Below are positions 31,976 through 42,434 of a stretch of DNA of 64,000 nt, in pieces; within the stretch, counting starts at the first letter, position 1; every line of letters starts with the position of its first letter. Made by a program: the position numbers and the translations under genes. The stretch is taken from contig OY978525.1 of assembly GCA_963854835.1 (NCBI GenBank), positions 78,198,628 through 78,262,627 on the forward strand. Reading direction: 5' to 3'. The stretch is from Megamerina dolium (lineage: Eukaryota; Arthropoda; Insecta; Diptera; Megamerinidae). A model generated the notes under the pieces. It was given only the letters and a program-made list of their open reading frames with translations. It ran no database searches and was not told the DNA's origin.

Positions 31976-32629
31976 AAAAATACACTTTAGCCAATGTTTT
32001 TAACTTCATAAATTTTCTTCACATCTTCAGATGACTCGAAAGTAGAAAGGAACATGTCAAGCGATTCTTTTGTTTTCCATTTAAGCTTGTTGGTTGCGCT
32101 AATTGCTTTTAGACCTTGGTTCTTTAGATCACTTACAATTGGTTCATGATAACACGAGTGGTCGCTATTACCTTAATTGGCCTAGTTTGTTCGTTTTCGT
32201 AGCTGAACCAGGGAATATTTTCTTTAGTTAGGAACTTTGTAACAAATGGGTAATCAAGAGAATCGAAAGTAGTTACTCTATACGAACCATTGCTTACAAG
32301 TTTCACAAAAAACTTGTTCTTTATGATTGCAATAAATTGGACATGTAATTTCTTAAAGTCGTTTACACTATTGATGACAATTGGAGGTGGTCGAGCTGTT
32401 TCAGCATTAGAAACTGAGGGATCGCTTTGAGTGACTACTTCAGGAGAGGAATCGGCTTTTCGTTTTTTAATAGGCCTTTTCTTTTTGAGGATCCAGTCCG
32501 TCTCTCTGGCAATTTCATCCTCATAAGTTTCATAATAATTTTAGGTTCTAGGTGGATTTTAGTTTTTCATTTGCGAATGTAGTATACTTAAGTGTGTGGA
32601 AATAATGTTGAGTGCTTCTATTATAATGA

Positions 32630-32992
32630 GCGCCGTAGCTCAGTGGTTAGTGCGTTGGCCTTCTGATCAAGCCAACGCACTGAGTTGAAGCATAAGCGCA
32701 TAAAGCCGCTGAAACATAAATTTCATATCGAAAGATATATCTTTTGAACGGTACCTTGTCTGTAAGTAATTTGCAATTCTTCCGGCAGTAACAATTTGCC
32801 TTGGAAAAGCTCCTACAAGAGCTCTGTGACAAAGCTCAGAAAAATTATGTCGCAAGAATTCTGCTGTTCGGAACCGGCTAAAATAAGTAGGTCCCTTCTA
32901 ATACTTTCCAAAATTTAACACGCACAACAGTATAGAAAGAGAAGTTCGGCCAAAGAGCCTTTTGGGGCTTATAAGTGCCACATATTTATATA
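32630..32992 (+). mobile_element. tRNA-derived SINE, copy 2
   Basis: The head GCCGTAGCTCAGTGGTTAGT is a good tRNA-like A-box region. The body and the tail (GGGGCTTATAAGTGCCACAT) match copy 1. The B-box region is replaced by an inverted repeat of the head (GCGTTGGC...GCCAACGC), so internal promoter function is probably lost. Confidence 0.85.
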
Positions 32993-33650
32993 GAAAAAAT
33001 GTTTGTTTGTATTATGTGCCTTGATGATCAATGCTGATGCGTAGTGGCTTGACGTAAGCCTACGTAAGGTAAGCATCTCATCAACAAAAGCACTATATAA
33101 TATATTGTGCAGAAGTCATTTGGCAGCGTAGCTGTCGACCTGCGATTTAGTGGACAATGCAGTTATATCAATTGCACCGGTCAGCACGTTTCCAGCCAGG
33201 AACGGATGTACCTAATTCCCTCGTGTTTTCATCTGGGTGCCGAGCGATGTGGTTCATCTTGTGATTTCTGCTCAAGTGAAAAGGTGATCGTCACATATCT
33301 TGGTGTTGTCCCACATAGGGACACATATATGTTGTATGTTGTGATCAGAGCGCGTGAAACACTTCTAATTGAATTGTAAGTGAATTGTAAACCATGAGTG
33401 AATTTGTTCAGATTGGGCGACGTATGTATGAAAAAGTTGATTGAATAAATAAAGTCCGTATGATGACGTGACATTATCATGTAGTATACACACAAACAAA
33501 CGACTAGCTGTTAGTATATGTTTTTAGGTTGAATTATATATCAGAATTAAATTATATGATTATTTTGAAATTTTGATGTAATTTTTGTTGTTCAAGCATT
33601 ATTATTAATTTGTGAATATTTATATTGAGTCGAGTAATTGTACTTGTGTG
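32993..33650. other. unassigned sequence
   Basis: No recognisable domain. Short open frames exist on both strands, but I see no family motifs in them. Confidence 0.4.
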
Positions 33651-34352
33651 CGAGGGCCGTCCAGGAACTACCCTAAGAAAACAAATTTGGGAAAATTTTT
33701 CTTTACTTCTCAACATAATCTCCTTTTAGCTCTATACATTTTTCTCAGCTATATTCTATAGCTTCGATATCCTGTGTGCAAGATGGGTGCCGCGTTTGCT
33801 CACAATAGAACAAAACAACGTCGTGAAGATATTTCTATAGAGTGTTTGGCGATGTTTCACAGTAATAAAGCCGAGATTTTGCATCGATTCGTAACCATGG
33901 GTCCACCACTTCACACCTGAGACAAGGGAGCAGTGAAAATAGTGAACAAAAAGGGGAGAATCGTGTCAAAAGAAGGCGAAGACAGTTCCATCTGCAGGCA
34001 AGGTCATGCCGTCTGTTTTTCAGGATGCACGTTGGATAATTTTTATGGATTGTCTTCAAAAAGTAAAAACAATCAACGGCGAGTATTATGCTAATTTGTT
34101 GAAGCGTTTGGCGAAAAACAAAGTGTTGTTTCATCAAGACAATGCACCAGTTCACACATCCGCTATTGCGTCGGGTTAAAGCTCGAATTACTTCAGTACC
34201 TTATTCGCCAGATTTAGCTCCTTTTAGTTCCTTCGGCTTGTTTTCTATTATCAAATTTAAAAAATGGCTTGGAGGAGGAGATTATGTTGAGAAATAATAA
34301 CAAAATTGTTGTGTGTTCTTTGTTAGGTCGGGTAGTTCGGGGACCGCCCTCG
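33651..34352 (+). mobile_element. mariner remnant, internally deleted
   Basis: Ends CGAGGGCCGTCCAGGAACTA (left) and CGAGGGCGGTCCCCGAACTA (right, reverse-complemented) are mariner-type inverted repeats. The interior at 34020-34170 encodes ARWIIFMDCLQKVKTINGEY and KVLFHQDNAPVHTS (the second catalytic aspartate), followed by decayed YSPDLAP-type sequence. The N-terminal half is missing. About 700 bp against the usual 1.3 kb. Confidence 0.75.
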
Positions 34353-34361
34353 TATATACAA

Positions 34362-34378
34362 GTATATATATATATATA

Positions 34379-34473
<95 letters not shown>

Positions 34474-34475
34474 AC

Positions 34476-34532
<57 letters not shown>

Positions 34533-34536
34533 TATA
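34362..34536. repeat. (TA)n microsatellite
   Basis: Nearly pure TA repeats with GTATG and CATAC interruptions. The pogo element inserted at its right-hand end; the repeat resumes beyond that element at 38387. Confidence 0.95.
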
Positions 34537-34828
34537 TACAGTGTACTCTCTGCTTGTGGACACCCCTCTTAAGTGGACACTTTTTGATGACCGCAATTAT
34601 TTGTAAGGCATTTTTTGCCTTTCTCCCTCTTAAAGGGACAACCCTCTCATAACAGGACGTGGACACTACTTTTAAGTACAAAAGTCATATAATTTCCCTC
34701 TTACGTGGACAGTTGACATCACTTTTTCGGTATTCTCTTTTCTTTGACATTCTACACTTGTTTTGCAGTTGTTATTATAAGTTTCACCAAGTCGGAGTGC
34801 GAAAATATGAAAATTTTGTAAAATCATT

Positions 34829-36393
34829 ATGTCTAAAACCTTGAAAAAAAGATTGTTAACGATAAAAACCAAAGTTGATGTAATCGAATGTCAGAAAAGA
34901 GATAAACTTAGTGTCCGCAAATTAGCAGCAAGATTTAATATCAGCAAATCACAAGCCGCCAACATTATTAGAAAAAAAGAAAACATATTAAAAGATTGGC
35001 AATCTAATGTGAATTTCGAAAAGAAAAGAAATTTATTGAAGCCAGAAGGGCTTAATGTGGATAAACTCTGCTATGAATGGTTTGTCAAGGCTCGAAACAA
35101 AAATGTTCCCGTCTCAGGAACACTAATAAGATCCAAGGCTAAAGAAATTGCAGATGAGTTGAAATACGCAAATTTTAATGCTTCATCGGGATGGTTGGAA
35201 AGGTTTAAAAAGCGACACAACATATCTTTCCGTACAATTTCTGGTGAAGGGGCAAGTGTATCTTCAAATGACGTCAAAATTTTTGCAGAAAAAGTTCCAT
35301 CTTTAATTAAAGGTTACGATTCTCGAGACATTTTTAACGCCGATGAGACCGGCTTGTTTTTTCGTGCATTGCCGGACAAAACGTTCGCGTTAAAAGGTGA
35401 AAAATGCACCGGTGGCAAAATGGCAAAAGACAGGCTAACAGTTTTACACTGCGTTAATATGGCTGGAGAAAAAGAACGTCTTCTTGTCATTGGAAAAGCT
35501 GCAAAACCCAGGGCATTTCGCAACATTAATTTAAATAAAAATTTCCCAGTTATTTGGCGATCAAACAAAAAAGCTTGGATGACGTCCGAACTAATGACCG
35601 AATTTCTGATGCAGTTTGATAGAAAAATGCAGATTCAAAAAAGGAAAGTGTTGCTGTTTTTAGACAATGCTGCCTCTCATCCAAGGGATCTGCAATTGGA
35701 TAACGTGAAGATCATCTTTCTCCCACCAAACACAACCGCGTTTTGTCAACCGCTGGATCAAGGAATTATTAAAAACTTTAAGTTCATGTATAGATCTTTA
35801 TTTTTAAAACATATATTAGTGCAAATTGATAATTGCAACTCCGCTTTAGAGATGTCGAAATCCATTAACTTATTGGAAGTGATTTATTTTATTCAAAAGG
35901 CATGGGATCAAGTAAGTTCGACTACAGTCCAAAATTGTTTTCATAAAGCTGGTTTTGTGCAATCAGACCTCACTATCGACGATTTTAGTTGGCAGAATAT
36001 GAGCTTCCACTTTTAGAATTAGCTAAGTTTTCTAACATTGTTAATCAAATAAAACATCATACTCCGGTTGAAATTGAAGATTACATTAATTTAGACTATG
36101 AAGTGTTAGTTAACGACGAAGATTTAGATAACCATGACATTGAGAGTGTGAATAATATACCAGAAGAACTTGTTAATGTATCTGACAATGAAGAAGAAAT
36201 TAAATTGGAAGAAACATTAAATTCTTATAAAGAGGCTTATCAAGCTATAAGAAAACTTAAAGATTTTTCTGTACGTCATAACGACCTTAAAGGAGTGAAA
36301 TTGTTAACTGATTTTGAAATCAATTTACAGGATATTGAAATCACAAACAAAAACCGACAAGCTAAAATTTCAGATTTTTTTAATTCAGTTTAA
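34829..36393 (+). pseudogene. pogo/Tigger transposase, one frameshift
   Basis: 395 codons are open from ATG at 34829. A psq/CENP-B-type helix-turn-helix comes first (VRKLAARFNISKSQAANIIR, about residues 29-50), then the CENP-B HTH (FNASSGWLERFKKRHN, about 117-132), then the DDE domain with aspartates in IFNADETGLFF, LLFLDNAASHP and CQPLDQGIIK. The last 134 codons, an acidic tail ending AKISDFFNSV, are in another frame starting about 35989, so one small insertion or deletion separates them. The catalytic core is undamaged. About 530 residues in all. Confidence 0.9.
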
Positions 36394-36429
36394 GCATTCC
36401 GAATTACAGAATTTTGCTTTAAATATGTA

Positions 36430-38080
36430 CAGTGGCTCCCAGCTTATTTCGTACAGTGACAGTTTAAAAATTGCTGCAGTCGTAATTCCTAATATAGCAA
36501 AAATTTGAACAAAATATAAATGCCATTTTAGAAAGGAAGGTTTGTTTTTTATTTTCCAAAATTTACTTTTTCAAAATTTTAGTGTTTGACACTATAAAAA
36601 AATAAAATAAGAAAAAAATAGGAAAATTCATGTCACAGCTTATTTCGTACAGTCTCTTTAAGTTCAAACTAAAAACAAAGTAAGTTGATTTTAATATTTA
36701 GTTGACATCCCTTAGCGTTAATGACAGCCTGGAGTCTAATTGGCATTGAATCCACCAATTTTTGAGTGATGTCTGGTGTGATTTTTTTCCATTCTTCCAT
36801 CAGTACCTTCTTTAGGTCTTGCTTATTAGAAATCTTGTGTGTTCTTATTTTATTGTCCAAAATAGACCAAAGATTTTCAATCACATTCATGTCAGGTGAC
36901 TGTGGTGGTGGAGACATCAAGTGTGGGCAGTTCCAAATAAGCCAAGATTGCACAATCCCAGATTTATGTTTTGGGTCATTATCTTGGTAGTACCGAAATT
37001 CTTCCCGCAAACCCAGTTTGTCTGCACTTTGAAGTAAATTGTTTTTCAGAATCTCGAGGTACTTCATTTTGTCCATTGTTTCCTCAATAAAAACCAATTC
37101 ACCTACTCCGGCTGCTGACATACAGGCCCAAACCATCACGCTACCGCCACCATGCTTCACTGTGGGCTTAAGGTTCTCCTTGTTTAGCTCGGTATTAGCT
37201 TTACGCCAAACATATGACATTCCGTCCGAGCCAAAAATATTAAACTTAGACTCATCCGCGAAAATAACGGTATTCCAGAACGCAGGAGTATTAATAATAT
37301 GCTCTTTGGCGAAGTCAAGTCGGCGTTGTATATTCATTTTCGAAATGAATGGTTTCTTTCGGGCTACTCGACCGTTCAAGTCATGATTGCGCAGCACACG
37401 TCGGACAGTTTCAGCACTGGATGATTTTCCTATTTCACGCTGAACCTCTGCAGCCAACTTCGGAGCGGATAACTTTGGATTTTTCTTAATTTTTCGTACA
37501 ATATAACGCTCGTCTGATGCGTTGAAAATCTTATTAGGTGCTTCTCTGCCCTTGTTCTCCAACCGATTTTCGCGAACGAAGCGTTGAATGATGTATTGGA
37601 CAGTTGAGGCACTTAAATTTGTCATTTCAGCAATTTTTCGCACACTCTGACCTTTCCTAAAATGGTTAATTACCAGTTTACGCTGTTCCATCGTTGTACG
37701 ATGACCCATAAAGCTAAATGTTTAATTTACAGCACTTTAACTATTTAAAATAATAATAATAAAAATTGTTATAATAGTTAAAAAGGTCCAAAAACTCATA
37801 CAATTCAAAAAAACTTTGTAACTGCGCGGCAGAATGAAACTTACTTACATTGAAGTTTGTGTACGAAATAAGATGTGAGCTGAAAATCAGCTGATCAATA
37901 GTTTTTCTCTCTTGCATGACAAAAAGAACAATTTTTGGGGTTCCCCGTTTTCTTATTAGGTTTACTAAACACATACATAGACATCTACATTCAAAACTTA
38001 TTGATAAGTTTTTTAGTTTCGATGTTACAGCCATGTACATAAAAATATATACACTGTACGAAATAAGCTGTGAGCCACTG
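36430..38080 (-). mobile_element. Tc1-like transposon, apparently intact, 1.65 kb
   Basis: Ends CAGTGGCTCCCAGCTTATTT and CAGTGGCTCACAGCTTATTT are flanked by TA. A second, inner copy of the AGCTTATTTCGTACAG motif stands about 200 bp inside each end (36635-36655 and 37858-37885), an IR/DR arrangement with two transposase-binding sites per end. It holds an unbroken transposase gene and is nested in the pogo element. Confidence 0.95.
36669..37709 (-). CDS. Tc1-type transposase, intact, 346 aa
   Basis: A cut-and-paste DDE transposase of full family length. A paired-like DNA-binding region with two helix-turn-helix units comes first (RKGQSVRKIAEMTNLSASTV, about residues 18-37; ASDERYIVRKIKKNPKLSAP, about 64-83). 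The DDE domain follows, with the first D in FADESKFNIFG, the second in YYQDNDPKHKS and the E in NVIENLWSILD, matching DD34E Tc1 elements. A GRPR-like basic stretch is not evident. No stops or frameshifts. ATG at 37709 follows the right inner repeat. This is the only full-length DNA-transposon gene in the window that is open throughout. Confidence 0.95.
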   Translation of the reverse strand: MGHRTTMEQRKLVINHFRKGQSVRKIAEMTNLSASTVQYIIQRFVRENRLENKGREAPNKIFNASDERYIVRKIKKNPKLSAPKLAAEVQREIGKSSSAETVRRVLRNHDLNGRVARKKPFISKMNIQRRLDFAKEHIINTPAFWNTVIFADESKFNIFGSDGMSYVWRKANTELNKENLKPTVKHGGGSVMVWACMSAAGVGELVFIEETMDKMKYLEILKNNLLQSADKLGLREEFRYYQDNDPKHKSGIVQSWLIWNCPHLMSPPPQSPDMNVIENLWSILDNKIRTHKISNKQDLKKVLMEEWKKITPDITQKLVDSMPIRLQAVINAKGCQLNIKINLLCF

Positions 38081-38386
38081 TATATGCTTATTTAAGTACA
38101 ATATAAACAAAGAACAAATATTGCACATATCATATGTATATACATATATGTTGAGATACTAGCCATAGAACGTTATAATTGAATTTCGTTCTTTTTTTTT
38201 GTACACAATCAAATGAATTTGAGTTTTGTTATACTTAATTTTGATTTATGTTTTTTGCCATTAAATCTTGTTATAAAAAAGGTGTTTTTTTTTAATTTTT
38301 CAATTGACTCTCTCTTAAGCGGACACCCCTCTTAAGTGGACAAACTTTTCAGTCCCGTAGGTGTCCACTTAAGAGAGAGTACACTG

Positions 38387-38457
<71 letters not shown>
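38387..38457. repeat. (TA)n microsatellite, right half
   Basis: Continuation of the TA tract that was split by the pogo insertion at 34539-38386. Confidence 0.9.
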
Positions 38458-38459
<2 letters not shown>

Positions 38460-40061
38460 ATTTATTTATTTTAACAGTCTATAAATAAAATTCACAGTTT
38501 AACGAATAAATATAATTACAAACAATTATATAGCAGAGCCACTAGGCCAGTAAAGTAAAATAAATAGACACATTACAATTCAACCTGTTAAAATCCAGAA
38601 GAGCCCTAGTAATTGGCTCATTTAGAGCATAATTACTCCTCGAATGTTTTACATAAAAAACCTCAGCATGACGTAGCTTACGCAAAGGTAGATTGAAATT
38701 AATGATACTCAGTAAAATATAGCAATAAATACACCCACAAATGACGACCGTTATAAAAGTTAGGGATTGGAGCGATCGCCTGTGCCCCAATGATTTCATA
38801 TCCAATAACAAGCATCGCGCATTATAAGCAGGTAAAGCATCTACAAAACGGATTGAACAAAGTGCATATTTAATGAACTTCTTTTGAACCCATTCCAAAC
38901 GATTTATGTGAATAGTATAAAATTGATTCCAAATATATGAGCCATACTCAAACCTGGAATGAAGAAAGCTTATCTAGAGAAGTTTATGAGCTTATTAGGA
39001 TAAGAAAAACTGCTACTATTACGTTTCCTGAAAGCCAAAACTGAATAAGCCTTTGGAACAATATATATAAAATGACTCACAAAAGTAAAACGTGAGTCAA
39101 ACATAACGCCCAAATCACGGAGCTCATTAAGATTATCCAGTTCTGAATTTGCTAGATGGTATGTCGAAGAATATTGTACCCGTAACTTAGAAAACGTCAC
39201 TTTAAAATATTTTTTAAGATTAAAAGATGAATGATTATTATTGCACCAGATGAGAACATAGTAGAATCATAAGAATTTGTAATTCTCTAAAATATTTTTA
39301 AGTCATCCGCATACAAGAGATAATTAGATGCAACGAAACAAGAGAAATATCATTCATGAAAATGACAAATAGCATAGGACCTAGAATACTATCTTGTGGA
39401 ACACCCGAAGACACAATGAATGAATAGGATCTTACGTTTTCATTCACAACAAAAGATCATCCATTAAAGATAGGATTTTAACCATCTACGATGTGTTGAA
39501 TGGAAACCAATTTTTGACAATTTAATAACGAGAGCATTATGAGAGTCCTTATCAAAAGCCTTCGGATAATCGGTATAGATCGCATCTACACTACAACCTA
39601 GTTATTGAAAATTAACTTCAGAGGAGTCGTTATAGGACTATTACATGATTCAATGAAATACAAAGAGAGTTCATCAACATCACGCTTGAGAGAGCTTTTA
39701 AGTTTACATATTCCGCGGCTTACATCATCATCAGTCAAAATTAAAGATCCAAAATAAACGGAAGACATTATTTCATCGAAATGATGAGTTTCATTAAGAT
39801 CTATAGCAGGATCAAAATTATAAACTAAACGATTTTTTTGATTTAAGAAAACTCCAAAACGATTTTGGATTGAACTTGATGTTACTTTCACATTGAAGAA
39901 TATATTGCTTATATAGATATTTATTAAGGCAAGTAAATTCCTTCTGATAGTAGGCGTATTTACTTTTAGCTACAATGTCGTTTGTGGACCTATAAATAGC
40001 AAAATATTTATTTCTGAAATTTTTCAACTCTTTAAGATCTTTAGTGTACCAAGGCAATTTA

Positions 40062-41508
40062 CAGTGGCTCACAGCTTATTTCGTACAGTGTATATATTTT
40101 TATGTACATGGCTGTAACATCGAAACTAAAAAACTTATCGATAAGTTTTGAATGTAGATGTCTGTGTATGTGTTTAGTAAACCTAATAAGAAAACGGGGA
40201 ACCCCAAAAATTGTTCTTTTTGTCATGCAAGAAAGAAAAACTATTGATCAGCTGATTTTCAGCTCACATCTTATTTCGTACACAAACTTCAATGTAAGTA
40301 AGTTTCATTCTGCCGCGCAGTTACAAAGTTTTTTTGAATTGTATGAGTTTTTGGACCTTTTTAACTATTATAACAATTTTTATTATTATTATTTTAAATC
40401 ATCATCATCATCATCACGCATCAGACGAGCGTTATATTGTACGAAAAATTAAGAAAAATCCAAAGTTATCCGCTCCGAAGTTGGCTGCAGAGGTTCAGCG
40501 TGAAATAGGAAATCATCCAGTGCTGAAACTGTCCGACGTGTGCTGCGCAATCATGACTTGAACGGTCGAGTAGCCCGAAAGAAACCATTCATTTCAAAAA
40601 TGAATATACAACGCCGACTTGACTCCGCCAAAGAGCATATTATTAAGACTCCTGCGTTCTGGAATACCGTTATTTTCGCGGATGAGTCTAAGTTTAATAT
40701 TTTTGGTTCGGACGGAATGTCATATGTTTGGCGTAAAGCGAATACCGAGCTAAACAAGGAGAACCTTAAGCCCACAGTGAAGCATGGTGGCGGTAGCGTG
40801 ATGGTTTGGGCCTGTATGTCAGCAGCCGGAGTAGGTGAATTGGTTTTTATTGAGGGGACAATGGACAAAATGAAGTACCTCGAGATTCTGAAAAACAATT
40901 TACTTCAAAGTGCAGACAAACTGGATTTGCGGGATGAATTTCGGTACTACCAAGATAATGACCCAAAACATAAATCTGGGATTGTGCAATCTTGGCTTAT
41001 TTGGAACTGCCCACACTTGATGTCTCCACCACCACAGTCACCTGACATGAATGTGATTGAAAATCTTTGGTCTATTTTGGACAATAAAATAAGAACACAC
41101 AAGATTTCTAATAAGCAAGACCTAAAGAAGGTACTGATGGAGGAATGGAAAAAAATCACACCAGACATCACTCAAAAATTGGTGGATTCAATGCCAAATA
41201 GACTCCAGGCTATCATTAACGCTAAGGGATGTCATACTAAATATTAAAATCAACTTACTTTGTTTTTAGTTTGAACTTAAAGAGACTGTACGAAATAAGC
41301 TGTGACATGAATTTTCCTATTTTATTCTTATTTTATTTTTTTATAGTGTCAAACACTAAAATTTTGAAAAAGTAAATTTTGGAAAATAAAAAACAAACCT
41401 TCCTTTCAAAAATGGCATTTATATTTTGTTCAAATTTTTGCTATATTAGGAATTACGACTGCAGCAATTTTTAAACTGTCACTGTACGAAATAAGCTGGG
41501 AGCCACTG
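40062..41508 (+). mobile_element. Tc1-like transposon, second copy, internally deleted
   Basis: Same ends as the copy at 36430 and nearly identical, but on the opposite strand and flanked by TA. About 200 bp covering the transposase start and first helix-turn-helix are missing. The gap is bridged by a run of TCA repeats (about 40401-40418). Confidence 0.95.
40419..41247 (+). pseudogene. Tc1-type transposase, N-terminally deleted
   Basis: The frame resumes after the TCA run at ASDERYIVRKIKKNPK and shifts near 40520-40545, where one or two bases differ from the intact copy. It then runs to the end with FADESKFNIFG, YYQDNDPKHKS and NVIENLW all present. Substitutions against the intact copy are few (for example EGTMD for EETMD). 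It lacks the first DNA-binding helix-turn-helix, so it is not functional, but its ends could be mobilised by the intact copy. Confidence 0.9.
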
Positions 41509-41960
41509 TATGTACTTTTTAGGTACAAGAGGAATATTTTCATTACAAATATTCAAGATTTTATTTAAAAATGCATCATACAATTCTGACGTATTAAGCC
41601 AGTGAACAAGCATTCCCAATATAAACTCAAGAATACCATTTATATGGTCAAAATCACATACGTTAAACTGTCGAATTATCACATACACACATACATTAAA
41701 CTGTCGAATTAAATTTTCAGAAGAAATACTTAGAGAACCATAAAATTCGATTTCTAAGAATAACAGAATATGATTCAGGACAGGAGAAATACATTCCGTT
41801 AACTTAAAATTAAAATTATTACTTATAAAAATAAGATCCAGAATTCTATTTAGCTTATCAACATAAGAATTAATCTGTATTAAATCAATACTAAATAAAC
41901 TATCAATAAGGTACATTTCATATGACTTATTTTCATTATTAGGTGTAAGAATTATATCTT

Positions 41961-42434
41961 TACATATTGTTTAGGTCACCCCGTGCAAGTGTCATTTATT
42001 GCCGGCAGATGGCGCTGCTTACGTAAATTGTACACTTCGTCTTTATGGAAGCGGTGTTGATTATCTTTCTTCTTCGGCGACGAATCGTTTTCATGGCGGC
42101 ATTCTTTTTTCTCAAATATTTCCTTTAAAACCCTAATAACTTAATACAATTCGGAAATTAACAATTAAAAACAATTAAAATTTGAAGTAAACTCATTGAG
42201 CAATTAAAAATTATAAACTAAAACAATTGAGATTAGAATTAAAATAAAAACACATATGCAAATGTAAACTACACATTAAAATCGTGGTTAAACAACATAC
42301 AACGTATTAAAAGTTGTAACAAATATTATGAATATATTATGTCTGAACCGTATAGACAAATAAAAAAACTTTCCTTTAAATTTTAATTCCATTTTTTTTT
42401 TTAATTTTTATTCTTTAATTTCAATTTTAATTGT
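41961..42434. repeat. probable BEL LTR region
   Basis: Lies just beyond the integrase end of the minus-strand BEL element. On the minus strand it begins TGTACAATTAAAATTG, fitting an LTR start. About 95 bp (42341-42434) recur at 52797-52890. The full LTR boundaries could not be set because no second LTR copy is present. Confidence 0.4.

Larger units (their letters stand above)
28240..32530 (-). pseudogene. second jockey-type LINE, decayed, split by a Merlin-like element
   Basis: Read on the minus strand from 32530. ORF1 pre-knuckle region near 32400-32150 (PPPIVINSVNDFKKLHVQF); interrupted at 31976-30597; ORF1 resumes (LFQNILNTLVKIEPIKSSN) with damaged zinc knuckles near 30480-30340. Traces of the endonuclease lie at 30170-29700. 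The RT follows near 29510-29270 (KLKKPSGFDLITAEAFRNPP, IIPKPGKSLNEVSSYRPIS), and the RT C-terminus lies near 28520-28300. Stops are frequent. It is related to, but clearly older than, the element at 22658. Confidence 0.7.
34539..38386 (+). mobile_element. pogo/Tigger-type transposon with nested Tc1 element
   Basis: Ends CAGTGTACTCTCTGCTTGTG (left) and CAGTGTACTCTCTCTTAAGT (right, reverse-complemented) lie in TA dinucleotides of a microsatellite. The motif CTCTTAAGTGGACA is repeated three times near each end, with small variations, as expected for multiple transposase-binding sites. It is about 2.2 kb without the Tc1 element at 36430-38080. Confidence 0.92.
38460..41960 (-). pseudogene. jockey/CR1-like LINE, decayed, split by a Tc1 element
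   Basis: Read on the minus strand. Endonuclease end near 41900-41750 (NRILDLIFISNN); after the Tc1 element at 40062-41508, the linker (LPWYTKDLKELKNFRNKYF, 40070-39980), then the RT start (ILTDDDVSRGICKLKSSLKR, near 39750), the RT core with damage, the thumb (LNELRDLGVMFDSRFTFVSH, near 39130) and the C-terminal region (QKKFIKYALCSIRF, NYALNEPITRALLDFN, 38890-38590). Stops and frameshifts are frequent. The layout fits the jockey superfamily; the exact clade is not decided. Confidence 0.7.

Noticed and set aside
32631..32700. A true tRNA gene
   Set aside because: The tRNA-like A box belongs to a SINE head: the body and tail recur at 27266 and 44917, and no cloverleaf with a complete acceptor stem forms.
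34214..34681. Long open frames made of I-Y repeats on both strands (also at 46105-46599 and 53681-54086)
   Set aside because: They are (TA)n microsatellites, which are open in all frames by composition. Not genes.
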